Notes under the pieces: model-generated
The model's database searches: none
Seen by the model: the letters and a program-made list of their open reading frames with translations, nothing else
What the model was told of the DNA's origin: nothing
In this document: one piece after another, positions 12,206-24,217 of the stretch
How the letters are laid out: each line of letters starts with the position of its first letter
How positions within the stretch are numbered: position 1 is the first letter of the stretch
Assembly: GCA_034509495.1 (NCBI GenBank)
Contig: CM067512.1
Span: 5,506,459 to 5,570,458 of the forward strand
Origin: Acestrorhynchus altus
Lineage: Eukaryota > Chordata > Actinopteri > Characiformes > Acestrorhynchidae
DNA: 64,000 nucleotides
Reading direction: 5' to 3'
Position numbers and translations under genes: made by a program

Positions 12206-12745
12206 ATGACTAACTGTTGTGGAGTTACTAAGAATGGCAGCGAGTCATCTTCAGTAACAAGTCCTGCTTTTGTTTTAGTAGAGATGACCAACAAATCAGT
12301 GTGTGGAGGCACCGTGGTCAGTGCCAAAAGGAATGGTTTGTTGTCATGCATCAAATGTCCAGAAGGCCTGGAGTCATGGTGGGAGGTGCAATTTCATATG
12401 GTGCCAGATTACCTTCATTACAGACACTTTGACAAACATTACCTTAATGAGGTCCTGCACCCAATGACCCTACATTTTCTTAACACATACTCTGGTGCGC
12501 TACTCCAACAGGACAATGGTCATTGACATACTGCTGTTGTCTTAAGAACTTGCCTTGGAGAAACAGAAACCATCACATCACCAGACCTATCCCTGATTGA
12601 AAATGTGTGAGATACTGCTGGACATTCTGCCCGTACTGCAAAATGGGAGTGAGAATATTCAAGCAGCATGGGATGGATTATTGCAGGACATCATTAGGAA
12701 CCTCTACAATGCCACGTTGAGACGTCTGGCATGTTGTGTTATACC
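12206..12745 (+). mobile_element. Dead Tc1-like transposase, C-terminal half
   Basis: The translation contains 'GGTVVSAKRNG', a Tc1-type 'FLNTYSGALLQQDNGH' (the family's QQDNxxPH catalytic region) and then, after a stop, 'TSPDLSLIENV', which corresponds to the family's SPDLSPIEHVW motif. The downstream 'aacctctacaatgccacgttg' matches the end of such genes. Stops and frameshifts make it non-functional. The same family recurs at 18290-18700, 32405-32760 and 53310-53700. Confidence 0.8.
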
Positions 12746-14040
12746 CAATACCATACTGTACCATACGTCTATTAACATTTATTATAACTTTTATTGTTCC
12801 TGGTAACCTTCCCAGTAGCATTGCAATCCCACACTTTCTTCTGGGTGCACATTTATTTTGACGGAGTGTATAAAAAATGGTCTCAAGTCGTGCAAGTCAT
12901 TGAAAAAACCTAAATGTTGAGAACATAGCGCTCTCCTACAGTTTGCGGAGAACAAAGCAGCTCTACCAGTTTCTCATGGAAAGAAGTTCAAACGATGATG
13001 ATGAAACCAGTGACTGTTGAGGAAGCAGGGAGTTTGGCACTTAAAACGCTATAAGCCATTGCTGGAGTAAAGCTCTTATACCAGCTGTTGGCCACATCTG
13101 TTTCGCCTGGCGAAGCCCCCCATCCACCCCCCGAGAAACACCAGACAGCTTTATTAGCAGGAGGGCGACCACTTTAAAGTTTAATAGATCACTCTTCATA
13201 TGGCATCCAGCGGGCTTGAGGAAGGAAACAAGGTTCTCATACCTTCTCAGCAGCTGCGGAGCCCAGCTCATCACACTGTTCTCAGAAACACTTGAGGTGG
13301 AGAAGGTAAGCAAAAGAATTGCTAGCAACAAACAGGCAAGAGGCAGCCTGTCTGTGTCAATAGAAGACAGGCACTTATGAAAAAGAGTGTAGCAGGAGAG
13401 TGAGCCGTGAGAACAGCCCCAGGAACCGAGCTAGCACCGGCCAGCCAGTTTACGGCAGGCTGTCAGGAGGACAGCTTGGAAAGGGCTGTCAGTCAAAGTT
13501 TGGCACACGGACATGGTGAAAGGTGTGACATTCTAGACTGGCCAAGGTACAATAAATATTACACACCTCCATTTTCCTGCTGTGCAACAATGATCTTCCT
13601 AGACTTCAATTTGAGTTTGAGTTTGAGCTTTATCAGCATTATACTTCTATGCTTGAACAATACATTAAAGTTCTTCTCTTTACATCCTTTAAGAGCAGTA
13701 AAAAAGCTAGGGTCAGGTCACAGGGTCAGCTACAGCTATAGCTATGGCACCCCTACAACTGAGGAGATTCAAGTACCCAACAGTGGCAACTGGTGGACAT
13801 TAAAATCACAACAATCAGATGAAAATATAATCTAACCGCTGAGCCACCACTGCCCCCAGAAAAGTAAATGATGCAAGCAATTAACCCCTCCATGGTAGAG
13901 ACGATATTATGCCCTGTTCCTCCCACCCTGAGGACTGAAGCAATGACCTTCCATTCCCAATCCTGCTTCTCTAACCAGTGTGAGAAAGACACAGACAAGT
14001 CTATCTAAGATAACTTCACAACTCCACGTCACTTGAGACA
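12746..14040. other. Gene-free stretch
   Basis: No coding exon supported. The open frame at 13407-13835 on the plus strand has no family features and no splice support. Confidence 0.4.
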
Positions 14041-14047
14041 AGTGTGC

Positions 14048-14222
14048 CAAAAAGAGTTCCTTGAAGAGATTCCACAATGCTCCTAGTAAAAATAGCTTTA
14101 TATAGAAGTAATAAGGGATCCTTTGATTCTTTGAAGGGATTCCATATAACAATGCTAAACCTTTTTTGCTGTTATTTAGAACCATTTTTACAAGGCTTTT
14201 TGAAGAACCATCAACAAGATGA
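14048..14222. mobile_element. MITE-like element with 'aagaacc/ggttctt' ends
   Basis: 'aaaaagagttccttgaag' at the left and 'ctttttgaagaaccatcaa' at the right are similar inverted pieces. The interior repeats fragments of the type 'aagggattcc', and a related element lies at 25335-25600. It is short and non-coding. Confidence 0.5.
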
Positions 14223-15484
14223 TTTCCATCTTGAACCATATGTGAAATTTGTACATACGTAACTAAAACAACATTTCAGAAATTGCACAATGTGTACTAA
14301 ATATAGTTCAACCGTTGTACATAAGAATGATTTTCTAAAGTAATGCATAAACGCAAAAACCAAACAATTTAAAGAATATATTACGAAACAACCAGTGTAA
14401 TCAAATGCCCTGAATCTACACTTCAAACCCTAAAACTTTAATCTGAGTTTATTCTCCTTATACTAACCTTAAGAGGTGTGTATATATATGCAATTATAAA
14501 TATGCTGTGTAACTACATAGTTATTGGTGGTACTAAAGGGGGACCTGTGTATTTTTGAAAAACTGTATGTTCATGCCCAGAGCCATTCAGAGCCCTTTGT
14601 TTCAGAGGGTTTAAGTACACTGGATTTCATAGCATCAAACCTCGACTTGGCAGAACTGACTTCACCTAAACCAACCTGCTCTGTGTTTGTTCTTCTTGTG
14701 TCTGTTTTTACGATGGCTGTCAATATTGACCAAGGTTCTGCTGGAGAGCTGCAAGCAGCCCTGCCTTTTATTTCTCCCCGAAAGGAGACTGAAGCCTCCT
14801 CAGTGAGGGGTGGGATGTGAGAAAAAAGAAGGGAGGACCAGAGATGAGGGTCAGCCTGGGTCTCCTGTCCCACACTGCCCATGTTTGTTGTTTAGGTCCA
14901 GGCTCCACGGTGGCTACTGCTTGGGCCATGCCTTGCCTGTTCTTTGCCAATGACCGAAGCAAGCTACACAGTCCAGGAGCGCCCCAAGGGGGCTCTTCCC
15001 AGGGTAAGGCTTGCATACTGTGCCCATGACGGATGACTCTGGGCTCAGAGAAGCAGTGTGGAGCTCAGGTGTGAAGAGAAGTTGACCTTACAGGAGGCGG
15101 TGAGTCTGGGGCAAGTGCTCACACCCATATATCTCCCCAGAGCAGGGCTGCAACCACTAGTTGACAAGATTGTCTTGCAATTACATTTGTGTAATTAGCA
15201 GATTATTTAAGCCAAAAAACATCCTTAAGTAGACATTTTATCCAGATTTGTTTATAGTAAAGGTTTGTGTCTTCCCTGAGAAATAGCGAACGCTGCTATT
15301 GCTAGTTCTACTCTGTCAGTTGCACTGCAGGACAAAGTAGCTCATTAGTCAACAGCATTAATTATGGTAATCGTTGACTGAATCAGAATGACTATAGTCA
15401 AATGATTTGGGTGCTACCATCTGTAGACCATCTGTAGAGTAAAACATGCTTTAAAAGCCTGTACATCCATATAGTCCTTTACAG
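14223..15484. other. Gene-free stretch with GC-rich block
   Basis: About 14700-15130 is GC-richer and open on both strands for around 250-300 bp. Neither translation contains recognisable motifs, and I could not join it to further exons. It may be a conserved non-coding element or an unrecognised terminal exon. Confidence 0.3.
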
Positions 15485-16060
15485 CATGTTAGTGCATCTC
15501 AGAGAATTATAATATTATTAAAATATCCATCATTTAATTTAACAAAAAATAATAATAACATTCCTACAGGAAGTCATGGTTTTCCTTCACTGTGTTCATT
15601 AAACATCTCCAAAGCTTTCCTCATGGGGGACTAGTATTGTAGTATTATTTATCCAACATTGGTAAATTACTGCTTAGTGAAGTTAAATCAGTTGTGCTGG
15701 TGATGGAATTGAACCCATCCTGGTGCTGGCTGGAGGTATCCAGGTATCCAAATCTGGAACCAAGTTGTGTTCCTCACAAGATCTCATCTAATTGCTTCAG
15801 AATGAGAAATTCTTCTTCCTCTTTACTGTTTTTCTGGAGTTCCTACACTAAACTCTCTCTTCGATCAGAGAATATATTTCAATAGTATACAAATACAGGG
15901 TCTAGTTCAGCACATGCAACCACAATCATGGAGAACACTGCTGACCTGACAGTTGTCCAGAAGATGGCCATCAGCACCTGTATCAAAGCATATTAATGGA
16001 GAAATGACTGGAAGGGAAAAAAGGGGTGGAGGGAAAAGTGCATAAGAAACAGATTTTAGA
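15485..16060 (+). mobile_element. Degraded Tc1/mariner element
   Basis: 'gtgcatctcagagaattat' resembles the terminal repeat of the same family as 7640-7930. 'agtatcaaagcatattaatgg'-like text at about 15975-16000, followed by a 'gactggaaggg' segment, corresponds to its transposase N-terminal region. It is broken and interrupted by unrelated sequence. Confidence 0.5.
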
Positions 16061-16394
16061 GCATGCTTCCTTCTGCTGACGGGTTTTTTCAATATGCCAA
16101 TTTCGATTTCCAGCAGCACCTGAAGAAATGCACAATATTCTAACTTCCTGACATGCACTAGTACAACAAAACAAACGTACCACAAAATAGGAACCCAGCA
16201 GCTGGAGAACAGAAGCCAGTAAAGCCCCAATTTCACCAAATCCCAGGATTGGTACCAAATCCTATTCTATCCTATTCTGTCAGTGCAGTCTTAATTGCGT
16301 TGTCCATGGGAAGTAAGCTTGTTATTGTGATGTAACCCTGATTTGTCCTACATGCTCACAGATTTGTAGACACCTGATAACCCAACATTTCCAG

Positions 16395-16690
16395 GGTATT
16401 AAGGAGCTGTTTGTCCTCCTTCTCTCTCCTGCTGTAACAGACTCAAAACTTCTCACAAGGCTTTACACTAGATGTTGGAACATTTGCAATAAAATTTGTT
16501 AATGCTGTTGTATGATAAGTTCTGGCATTCCAACTCAACCCAGAGGTACTGGATGGAGCTCCATCACTCCAAAGAACACCCATCCACTGATTCATAACCC
16601 AATACCAGCAGACGTTACCCCTTGATCATACTCATGATGTCCAAGCTTCTGCTCCAGAGCATTCCACTCTATTGATAAAGTATTTCTATT
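16395..16690 (+). mobile_element. Family 'A' element, strongly diverged
   Basis: A trail of family landmarks remains in order: 'gtattaaggagctgtttgtcc', 'ctagatgttggaacattt', 'aggtactggatggagctcc', 'atcactccaaagaaca'. Neither tip is preserved. Confidence 0.5.
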
Positions 16691-18289
16691 GATATTACTC
16701 AACTCCTACAACATCACCAGCCTTACAGATCAGTTTGCTGAGTCTGTTGGTGTCTGCCGCCCTCAGTTTGCTTCCCCAGCATGCAAGAGCATAGAGGATA
16801 ACACTTTCCACTACAGACTAATCACAAGAAGGTCCTGTCCACTGGTAGCTCTGTTTCACCAAGTAGGCACCCGCCTTCCATGTACAAGAAAAAACAATCC
16901 ATAACACAGCTTAATACAGTAATAATAATTGTATAATAATACAGTAAACAATACTGATTTCCATTATTATTGGATATATATACAGTTTGAGCAACATAAC
17001 CACCAACATGAAATACATATATGTTGGTGAAAAGCTAAGCTGATCAATGAGCTGATAAATTACTTGATCAGCAGTAACATGCCAACCCCAAAGGAACCAT
17101 ATAGATTTTTTCCTGAGACAGATGAACACATTTCTGGAATGGTTAAAGGCATGTTTCTTTGCACTCAGTGCTGAAAATTATTTAAAGTAATGGTTCAGTT
17201 TTAAGTTTCAAGGCCAAAATGGCACTTTACTTGTGGAACTAGTACAATTAGTGCCTCTTCTAGGCCCACGCTGAGTAAAAGCACCATGAGCACTGTGATT
17301 TGGTAAGGTAAAAAAAAAAAAAAAAAAACAACACAAAATCCCCAAAACAGACCACCCACATCAAAATACTGCAATGCCCACTTATTATCTGTGGACCCTC
17401 TGCTTGTCAGACTTAAGAAACATAATTCGCTCATGCTTAGGGAACACAAATGAGCTTGCTGCTTCATCTCTTATTGGTTTAAGGCTTTTGGGGATGAAGG
17501 AGGGGAAACGAAAGCAGCTCTTTCACTTTCTTGTGTTTGATCCGCCTCTGCCGCATGAGGGAAAAGGAGCGCGGGAGCACCAGGCAGCCCTGCTTCCAAT
17601 CCTCCAAGATTAGAGTTTCATCTTTTTTAAATGTCTTATTATTCGCCCATCTTTTGTCTCGCGCCCCCTCCTCTAATTAGCGTCTGTTCTCTTTTATTCC
17701 CAAACCGAGCCCTGCGCTCCACCTGTGACAAAGGGAAGAGAACCAAGGAGAGTGAGAGAGGGAGATAGGGAGAGAGGGAGAGAGAGAGATGGAGATGGAG
17801 ATGGAGATGAGAAGAGTGTCGCAGGGAGGATGAAGGCGATTGTCATGTCTCATCTTTGTGTGAGATCCAGAGACTTTCTCACAGATCCACATGCCTTTGA
17901 AACAAAGTGCTAAGGAGAAGTAAGACAGAGAAAAATAAGGAGAAGAAGGAGAATCACATCTTTCGCAAGAAGATCTGATGTCTGTGCTGGGTCTTTTATT
18001 GTAGCCCATATTGGCCACTATTGTTGAAGGCCATAACCATCCTATGGTTGTAAACAGGTGTTAGTAAAGCTGCAGAAAGCAGTTGCTATGATCACAATAT
18101 AATGTGAAACCAAAAGCATGAGAAGCATTAAGGTAAAAAAATTAAGACCTAAAAAGGTTCATTGGGGAAATGTCAGAGAACAGTGGTCACAAGCTGGAGT
18201 TCTACCTTCTTGTAGAATCTACAGTACAAGTAGAGGTCTGCATGAGCTGCAGGCACCCAACTTTAAAATAAATGTGCAGCAATCTGCCA
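16691..18289. other. Gene-free stretch with a unique block at 17480-17720
   Basis: No gene supported. About 17480-17720 is unique, GC-moderate and contains 'cctctaattagcgtctg', a homeodomain-type core; it could be a conserved enhancer. A purine-rich (GA/GGA)n tract follows at about 17745-17815. Confidence 0.35.
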
Positions 18290-18700
18290 ATGGCACTAAC
18301 AGGATGGCTCACAGAAATCATTACTGCTTGCTGAATGTCGTCTTTGTTGGATCACTCTGTGCATGTCAGACAGTCTTTCACTTCTCCATCTCTGTAGTCC
18401 ATGTAGGTATCCCAGATCCTTCAAGTCTCTGGTGTGTTATTTCTTCTATCCACTGCTGCCAAAAGCGTGCTATAGTAATATCCACATGATCAGTATGGCA
18501 TGCAATATGGTAAAAAGACCATCCCACTTCCCGTAGCACTATGATCAGATGCTGATATTGCTTTCGAACTCTTCTCTGAGGCATACTTCCCTCGCAAAGG
18601 GTGTTATCAGAGAGTATGTTCTCTATGACATTTTTTTGTCGAATTGAACATTGCACACACTCACAAGAGGCCAATACGGGGCCACATAAGTGACTTGTCA
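18290..18700 (-). mobile_element. Dead Tc1-like transposase, N-terminal half
   Basis: On the minus strand the translation includes 'DITIARFWQQWIEE' and 'HQRLEGSG', which is the second helix-turn-helix of a Tc1-like transposase and the GRPR-type hook that follows it. The downstream part is broken by frameshifts. It is the N-terminal counterpart of the C-terminal fragments at 12206, 32405 and 53310. Confidence 0.7.
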
Positions 18701-18855
18701 CTAGATATTATGAATGAAGGGTGAGGTCTACCTTCTTGCACACTCCAGTTCTGAATAGAGGTCTGTAGCAACTGTAGGCGCCCAACTCGACCAGGAAATA
18801 CAGGCACTTCAAAATTTGAAGCCAAAAACTGAGCCGGGGTCCTGTAGACCTATTT

Positions 18856-18918
<63 letters not shown>

Positions 18919-19480
18919 AGGTAGAGAGAGAGACTAAAAAGAAGAAGAAAAAGGATATCTTTAGTAAGATGATCTCTGTTGGGTTGTTATAATGGTGAAT
19001 AAAAGCCCTCAGAATGCATTATGGTCTTAAAGTAAAGACCTATTAGGTGATGGTCATCAGCCCGAGATGTACCTACCTGCAGGCTCCAGCTCCAACTACA
19101 GGTCTGCACCAAACTGGTACTACTCTCCTGAACCTTAACTCTCACTGACAATACACTGTACTAGAGTGAGAGAAGAAGAAGCATTTCTTTTACAATAAGA
19201 TTGGTTGTCTCTGTTGAGACATTAGCCCACATTGACCTCATTGTTTGGAGGCCACTACCTCTGGTATAAGGAGAGAGAAAGATTTACAGAGTATGTTCGC
19301 TATACATCTACAGGTGCTACTAGCATTCAGAGAAAGCACCAGCTATGATCATGAATCAAAGCCACTAAAAAGCATTAAAGGAAAGTTGCCACCACACAAT
19401 ATGTGAGCTGCTGCCCCATTACTAAGATTACACAGTTGCACAGGCCCTATTCAGACCTTATAAACATGCCATAAAGTCGG
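18700..19480. repeat. Degenerate local repeats
   Basis: Phrases such as 'aggtctgcatgagctgcaggc', 'aggtctgtagcaactgtaggc' and 'acaggtctgcacc' recur at about 18230, 18760 and 19095, each preceded by 'ctaccttctt' or 'ctacct' text. 'gcccatattggcc' and 'gcccacattgacc' also recur near 18005 and 19225. This looks like an old tandem or dispersed duplication of a unit of several hundred bases. Confidence 0.4.
18861..18936 (+). repeat. (GA)n microsatellite
   Basis: GA repeats with a few interruptions, lying inside the degenerate local repeats. Confidence 0.95.
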
Positions 19481-21022
19481 GTTCACTCCAATAAAGCAGC
19501 AGTGTTTTTGCATTTGCTGTCCTGCTTGGGGCAGTACCACTGCCCCTCTGCATGCTTCTGAGCCAGGCTGCTGGCCGAGGGGTCAGGCTATGCGGTCAGG
19601 CCATGTGCTTGATGTCTGTCTGGGCCAGCAATTCCAGGACAGGGACTGTCTTGGCTCCTGGATGGCTCCAGAGCAGGAGGGCATCTCCCAAGCAACACCC
19701 CTGGCTATAAACATAAAAAAAAAACCACCTGGGCTGACAGAGACGTGTTGGAACTGTGCCGGCCTAGGGCCCCTCCGGTTTGTTTCGAGAAGTCATGGCG
19801 ACAAAACCGTTCAGATGTTTGTTGATCGCTCCGTCACATGCACAGTATCAATATCCCTTCAGATGAATCTGTTGAAAAGTTTGAGGATGCATACCTCCTG
19901 AAAATGCTTATAATGAAGCATGCTTGAATAACAGTTCAACCAAAATCTATTGATCACTTTGCCACTTGCAATCAGGACATATTTGGGGTCTGAAGTTTGA
20001 TTGTTAAGACATTCTAAGCTAAGCATTGCTAACATTTTAGGACTGTCACCAATCTCGTCTGAGCAAATATGTCTCTCAGCCTGCTCAAAATACAAGTACT
20101 AAAAAAAAACTATATTAGTTAAAAGTTATATATTAGGATATAACAGATTATTATTTAGCCTCTAATTTAGCTTTCTGTATTTTTTAAGTTTTTTTATTTG
20201 TGTTTTATTATTAATAAGTAAACACTTAGATCCTAATAATTGACCATAATGAAACAAAATCTGCAAAACAGTGCAGTCTATTGGCAGATGTTTATTTGTT
20301 TACTTATTGATGTGTTTATTTTTGCTTAATATCATCATGTATTAACAATATGTTTTTCATATTTTGTCTAGTTTATAACAGATTACTAGTGTTCTGAATG
20401 AAGTAATGGTCTAAAACTAGTGCAGAACTACACTAATATTATTCGAAGCATTTGTTGTAAAGTTAGCTCACAGATATGTACTATTGGATAATTTTCCTCA
20501 GTAAATAAATGGTTAATATTTGTGTCTCCTCAGGATAATTTGGTTCTCAAGTATTCACTTTAGGACTTCAGAAAGTCTGAAGTCAAATATGTGCAGAAAT
20601 TCCAAACAATCTGTGTGGAGCACCAAAAGGTCTCCACAAGCACTACAAACTACAAACTTAACTAAAAGTGTACATAAGCAGGGTGGTCTTCATTTGATAA
20701 ATGAGAGATACCGCAGATGGAGAGTATGTTTGCATTTCATCCTTTAAGAGTGGAATTACATTTCCGGCACATTAGAAGAAGAGCTTTGGATTAAAGGGAG
20801 CAGTGCATACATGACAAGACGAGGAAAAATCAAAAAGACAAAAGAAGAAAAGCTGCTGTCTCTTTATCTTGCAGAGGCCTGAGCTGGGGGAGATGAGGCA
20901 TGGGCTTGCTCCATTTCATTTCTCCAGCTGTGAGTGAGTCATTTTGGGATGACACACGACACACATCAAACACAATAAGCGAAGAGCAAGGAGAAGAAAC
21001 AGACGATTGATAGAGGGCTATT

Positions 21023-21067
<45 letters not shown>

Positions 21068-21571
21068 ACACTTTATTCCCCTTTTGATCACACTGTGCAG
21101 CTCTTCTACCTTTTCTCCATCTCAGCAGCACAGCATTCATGTAGCTCCATAACTCTCTATGACGCCTGATACACACTCTGCTATTCTGTTTGACTCCTTT
21201 CCCCCTTTGACACAACTTCACACTCCCTCCTGAGAAGCTCTCTCGCTGTTGCTCACTGGCTTTCCCTTTTAACTGGTAATCCAATTGGTGACGGTGCGAG
21301 TCAGCAACAGGGTCATTAAATCTGTAATGAGCAAAGCTACCTGCACAGTAACTTCAGCCAAAAGCATTGAGGTCCTTCAGTGGTTCTTTAGTGAAGGCAA
21401 TGGTTCTGTACAACTCAAAGCAGCGGAGTGAGTGTTGAAGAACCAAACAGCAGGTCAAGCCTGTTTAAATTCTCAGCTGGAAGTGGAGCAAATCAAATTT
21501 TTTTGCCTTAATGTGAGAAAAGGAGAGAAAGAGAGCAAGAATAATGAACAGCTGTGCTCCATTTGGAGCAT
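19481..21571. other. Gene-free stretch
   Basis: No gene is supported. About 19580-19850 is GC-richer and unique. The remainder to 20500 is very AT-rich. Confidence 0.4.
21021..21065 (+). repeat. (CA)n microsatellite
   Basis: About 22 CA repeats. Confidence 0.95.
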
Positions 21572-21918
21572 ACATTGTATGTCCAAATGCTTATGGACAC
21601 AACTGATAAATGCTCAGCTACTTACCCATTGCTGACAAATGTGCAAATGCACACACAGCTTGTCTAGACCCTGTAGGGGAGTACTGTACTGCCAAAAGAA
21701 TAGGACTCTAGAGCAGATAAACAAACAAACCTGTTGACACCATGCATAATACCAGGGGTATAACGTCCCCCCACATTGGGGATAAGATTCTTGTCGTTGA
21801 ATGCCATCAAATTCTCACAGCAATGTTCCAAAATCTAGTAGAAAGGCTGTCCAACACAAGTAGATTAAACTCTCTGATACAATGAATGAGCAGGTGTCCC
21901 AATTCTTTTGCAAGTCAT
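21572..21918 (-). mobile_element. Family 'A' element, inverted copy
   Basis: It begins 'tacattgtatgtccaaatg' and ends 'gagcaggtgtcccaattc', in the reverse orientation of 4037-4529. The interior has small deletions and a short insertion near 21720. Confidence 0.75.
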
Positions 21919-22218
21919 GAAAATAGGAACTTGCACATGATCTCTGAGATCCACATGTAAAGTGCAACACACTGCTCTACCCATATCAGTGACATTGCAG
22001 TGATGAGAATGACCCACCAGCCAAATAGTTTGAAGTTTGTGGTCCGGTATGGTCCTGACCATTGTTGAAGAGGGTGAATGGATGCTAAAGTATGCAGAGA
22101 AACAGATGGACTACAGTCTGTAATCATAGAACTACAAAGTGCTCTGTATGGTCAGTAGAGTTGATAAAAATGGACAAAGAAGGTGCAAACAAAGAGTCTG
22201 TTACGACGGATCAGTGTA
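21919..22218 (+). mobile_element. Second inverted-repeat element family, one copy
   Basis: 'agtgacattgcagtgatgag', 'ggtcctgaccattgttgaag' and 'gaaacagatggactacag' are landmarks of a non-coding element widespread in fish. The right tip is around 'gatcagtgta' at 22209-22218. The right part is also present at 27165-27295. Confidence 0.6.
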
Positions 22219-22852
22219 CTTAAACACCTCTGAGGGCAGAAAATACTCACAGACTTTTATTTTTACATAATATTCTAATATACATTTAATTTAAATGACA
22301 CTTTGCTATTTTAACAAGAAACAAAGTAAAACAATTAATTTGACACTCATATTCCCTGAGGGAACCCTCTCAAGGGATCAATAAAGTTCTATCCTATCCT
22401 ATCCTAATATCCTGTCCCATCCTATCCTATCCTATCCTATCCCATCCATCCCATCCCATCCTCCCAACCCATCCCATCCTATCCTATCCTATCCTATCCT
22501 ATCCTATCCTATCCTATCCTATCCCAAAGGAATCTCTCCAAGCACTATCCAAAACAACCTCTAGATGGCAGCAATACTCCACAATAATACCAACTGGCTG
22601 TCAAAGGTTTTGGAAGTTGCACTTCATTTCAACTTTTAAAAGGGAATGGAGCAAATATCCTTCAAATAAAAACAAAAAGGAAATAAAATGAGTCTCCCAG
22701 CTAGTCTTGTAGATAAAGTCAAGTGTCTTCCAGTTGGGTGTTTGCACTGTGACCCTGTCTGGGATTCAGCAGGAAGATAAAATAGGAGCACTGTCACTTA
22801 AAGAAGATTAAATAACATTCAGATTCACATTTGAACGTTAAGACATTCACTG
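22090..22852 (+). repeat. Direct duplication of the smim19 3' flank (copy 1)
   Basis: This stretch matches 27165-27762 in the same orientation over most of its length, including unique text such as 'gacttttatttttacataat', 'caagcactatccaaaacaac', 'tctagatggcagcaata' and 'ccctgtctgggattcagcag'. The similarity continues well past the shared mobile element, so it is a segmental duplication and not just two transposon copies. It has an extra insertion at about 22350-22525. No smim19 coding exon is attached to it. Confidence 0.85.
22350..22525 (+). mobile_element. Non-LTR retroelement 3' tail with expanded (TATCC)n
   Basis: 'gggatcaataaagttc' followed by a pentanucleotide run of TATCC/CATCC is typical of the 3' end of a fish LINE or SINE, whose tail is a short tandem repeat. 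The duplicated partner at 27410-27430 lacks it, so the insertion came after the duplication or was lost from the other copy. Confidence 0.7.
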
Positions 22853-23580
22853 TAAAAGTGTAACACGCCGGAGAGTGCAAAATTAACAATGGCTGTGCAC
22901 CCACGCCCCCATCTAATTTACTGAGCTTGAGAGTTTGTAGAGAAGGAGACATTTCAAAAACAGACGCTAAGCTTGTAGCATCAAACTCAAAAGACTTCAG
23001 GCTGTAATTGCTGCCAAAGGAGCTTCAACAAAGTATTGAGCAAAAGCTATGAACATTTAAGCGCATGTTATTTTTTTGTGTTTTATTTTTAATTAATTTG
23101 GATATTTATCACCTTATCAATACTCTTTATAGTATTTATAGTATAGAGACATGATGATTGTCACTGAATAAAAGCAACTAAGCAGTCAGTTGTTTTGATG
23201 CAGTTTATAGAAAAATACACTGTTATATGATGAAGCTTCCTTGGACACATGTGTCAGTGGCCAAATAGAAAGACAAATCTTTTGTTGTTTAGCCATCATA
23301 AGACATCAACATGACCCCAAACAAAGCAAAAAACCTGGTGAAACGAGGTTACTTGATGAGTCAGGAGTAAAGTTTGAGGAGCTGCTGTTACTCTACAATA
23401 GTATTAAAAGCTAATAACCAACTCTCACATCAATGCACCAGAGCGAGCCACTGGGACGATATGAATAGATATGAAGTGAGTATTTTGTGAATGTTGGCTT
23501 TTATATTTGCTATGGAGATTAAACTGCGCTACCTCGTTGCTTGCGGTTTGTGTGTAAAGACAAGTTGGTGGACTTGGAGC
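22853..23580. other. Intergenic stretch
   Basis: No exon seen, including no smim19-like exon next to the duplicated flank. AT-rich and unique. Confidence 0.4.
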
Positions 23581-23601
23581 ATTATAATATAATTCATATT
23601 C

Positions 23602-23607
23602 TTTATT
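23602..23607 (-). terminator. Polyadenylation signal of the orphan gene
   Basis: On the minus strand this is AATAAA within 'caataaag', about 190 bases after the stop codon at 23798. It is a good candidate 3' end signal for the gene at 23798-25734. Confidence 0.5.
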
Positions 23608-23797
23608 GAAATAATTATTTAAAAATGATAAAAAAAAATAAAATAAAATAAATAAAAAACAGAACAGGGGCATTAAATATGGCTATGGTAAGACAACTTT
23701 GGACCCTCAACGCCCAGTCCAGCCCTCTGGCCTGCAGCTGCTGCTGAATTCCTGGAGGACCTGTTGCCGTAGTTCAGCCACCTTGTGAACCCCTGAT

Positions 23798-24083
23798 TTA
23801 GGGCCCGGATTGCCCCTCCGGGAGACCCAGTTTTTCTATTGAACAGAAAAAGAAAGAGGTGTGGTCACACATCAGCACTGACTCCTAAAGTACACAGTAG
23901 AAAGCATCAACAGTCTGAGGCTCATCTGACCTATGAAACACACAGAGGTCAACATTTCATAATGTAGTATTTTCTGGGGACCAGTATTTTATCGGGACAA
24001 ACACAGACTACTGTGAACAAACGGACTGGAATTAAGTTCTGAAAAGAAACGAGCAGAGAACAAAAAAAATAATGAAAGAGTGA

Positions 24084-24164
<81 letters not shown>

Positions 24165-24165
24165 T

Positions 24166-24217
<52 letters not shown>

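Noticed and set aside
14524..15029. Overlapping ORFs on both strands, about 14.5-15.0 kb
   Set aside because: Open on both strands because GC-rich; no family features and no phase-consistent exon chain.
22352..22530. Possible CRISPR-like or satellite array
   Set aside because: A five-base simple repeat at the tail of a retroelement; no spacers.
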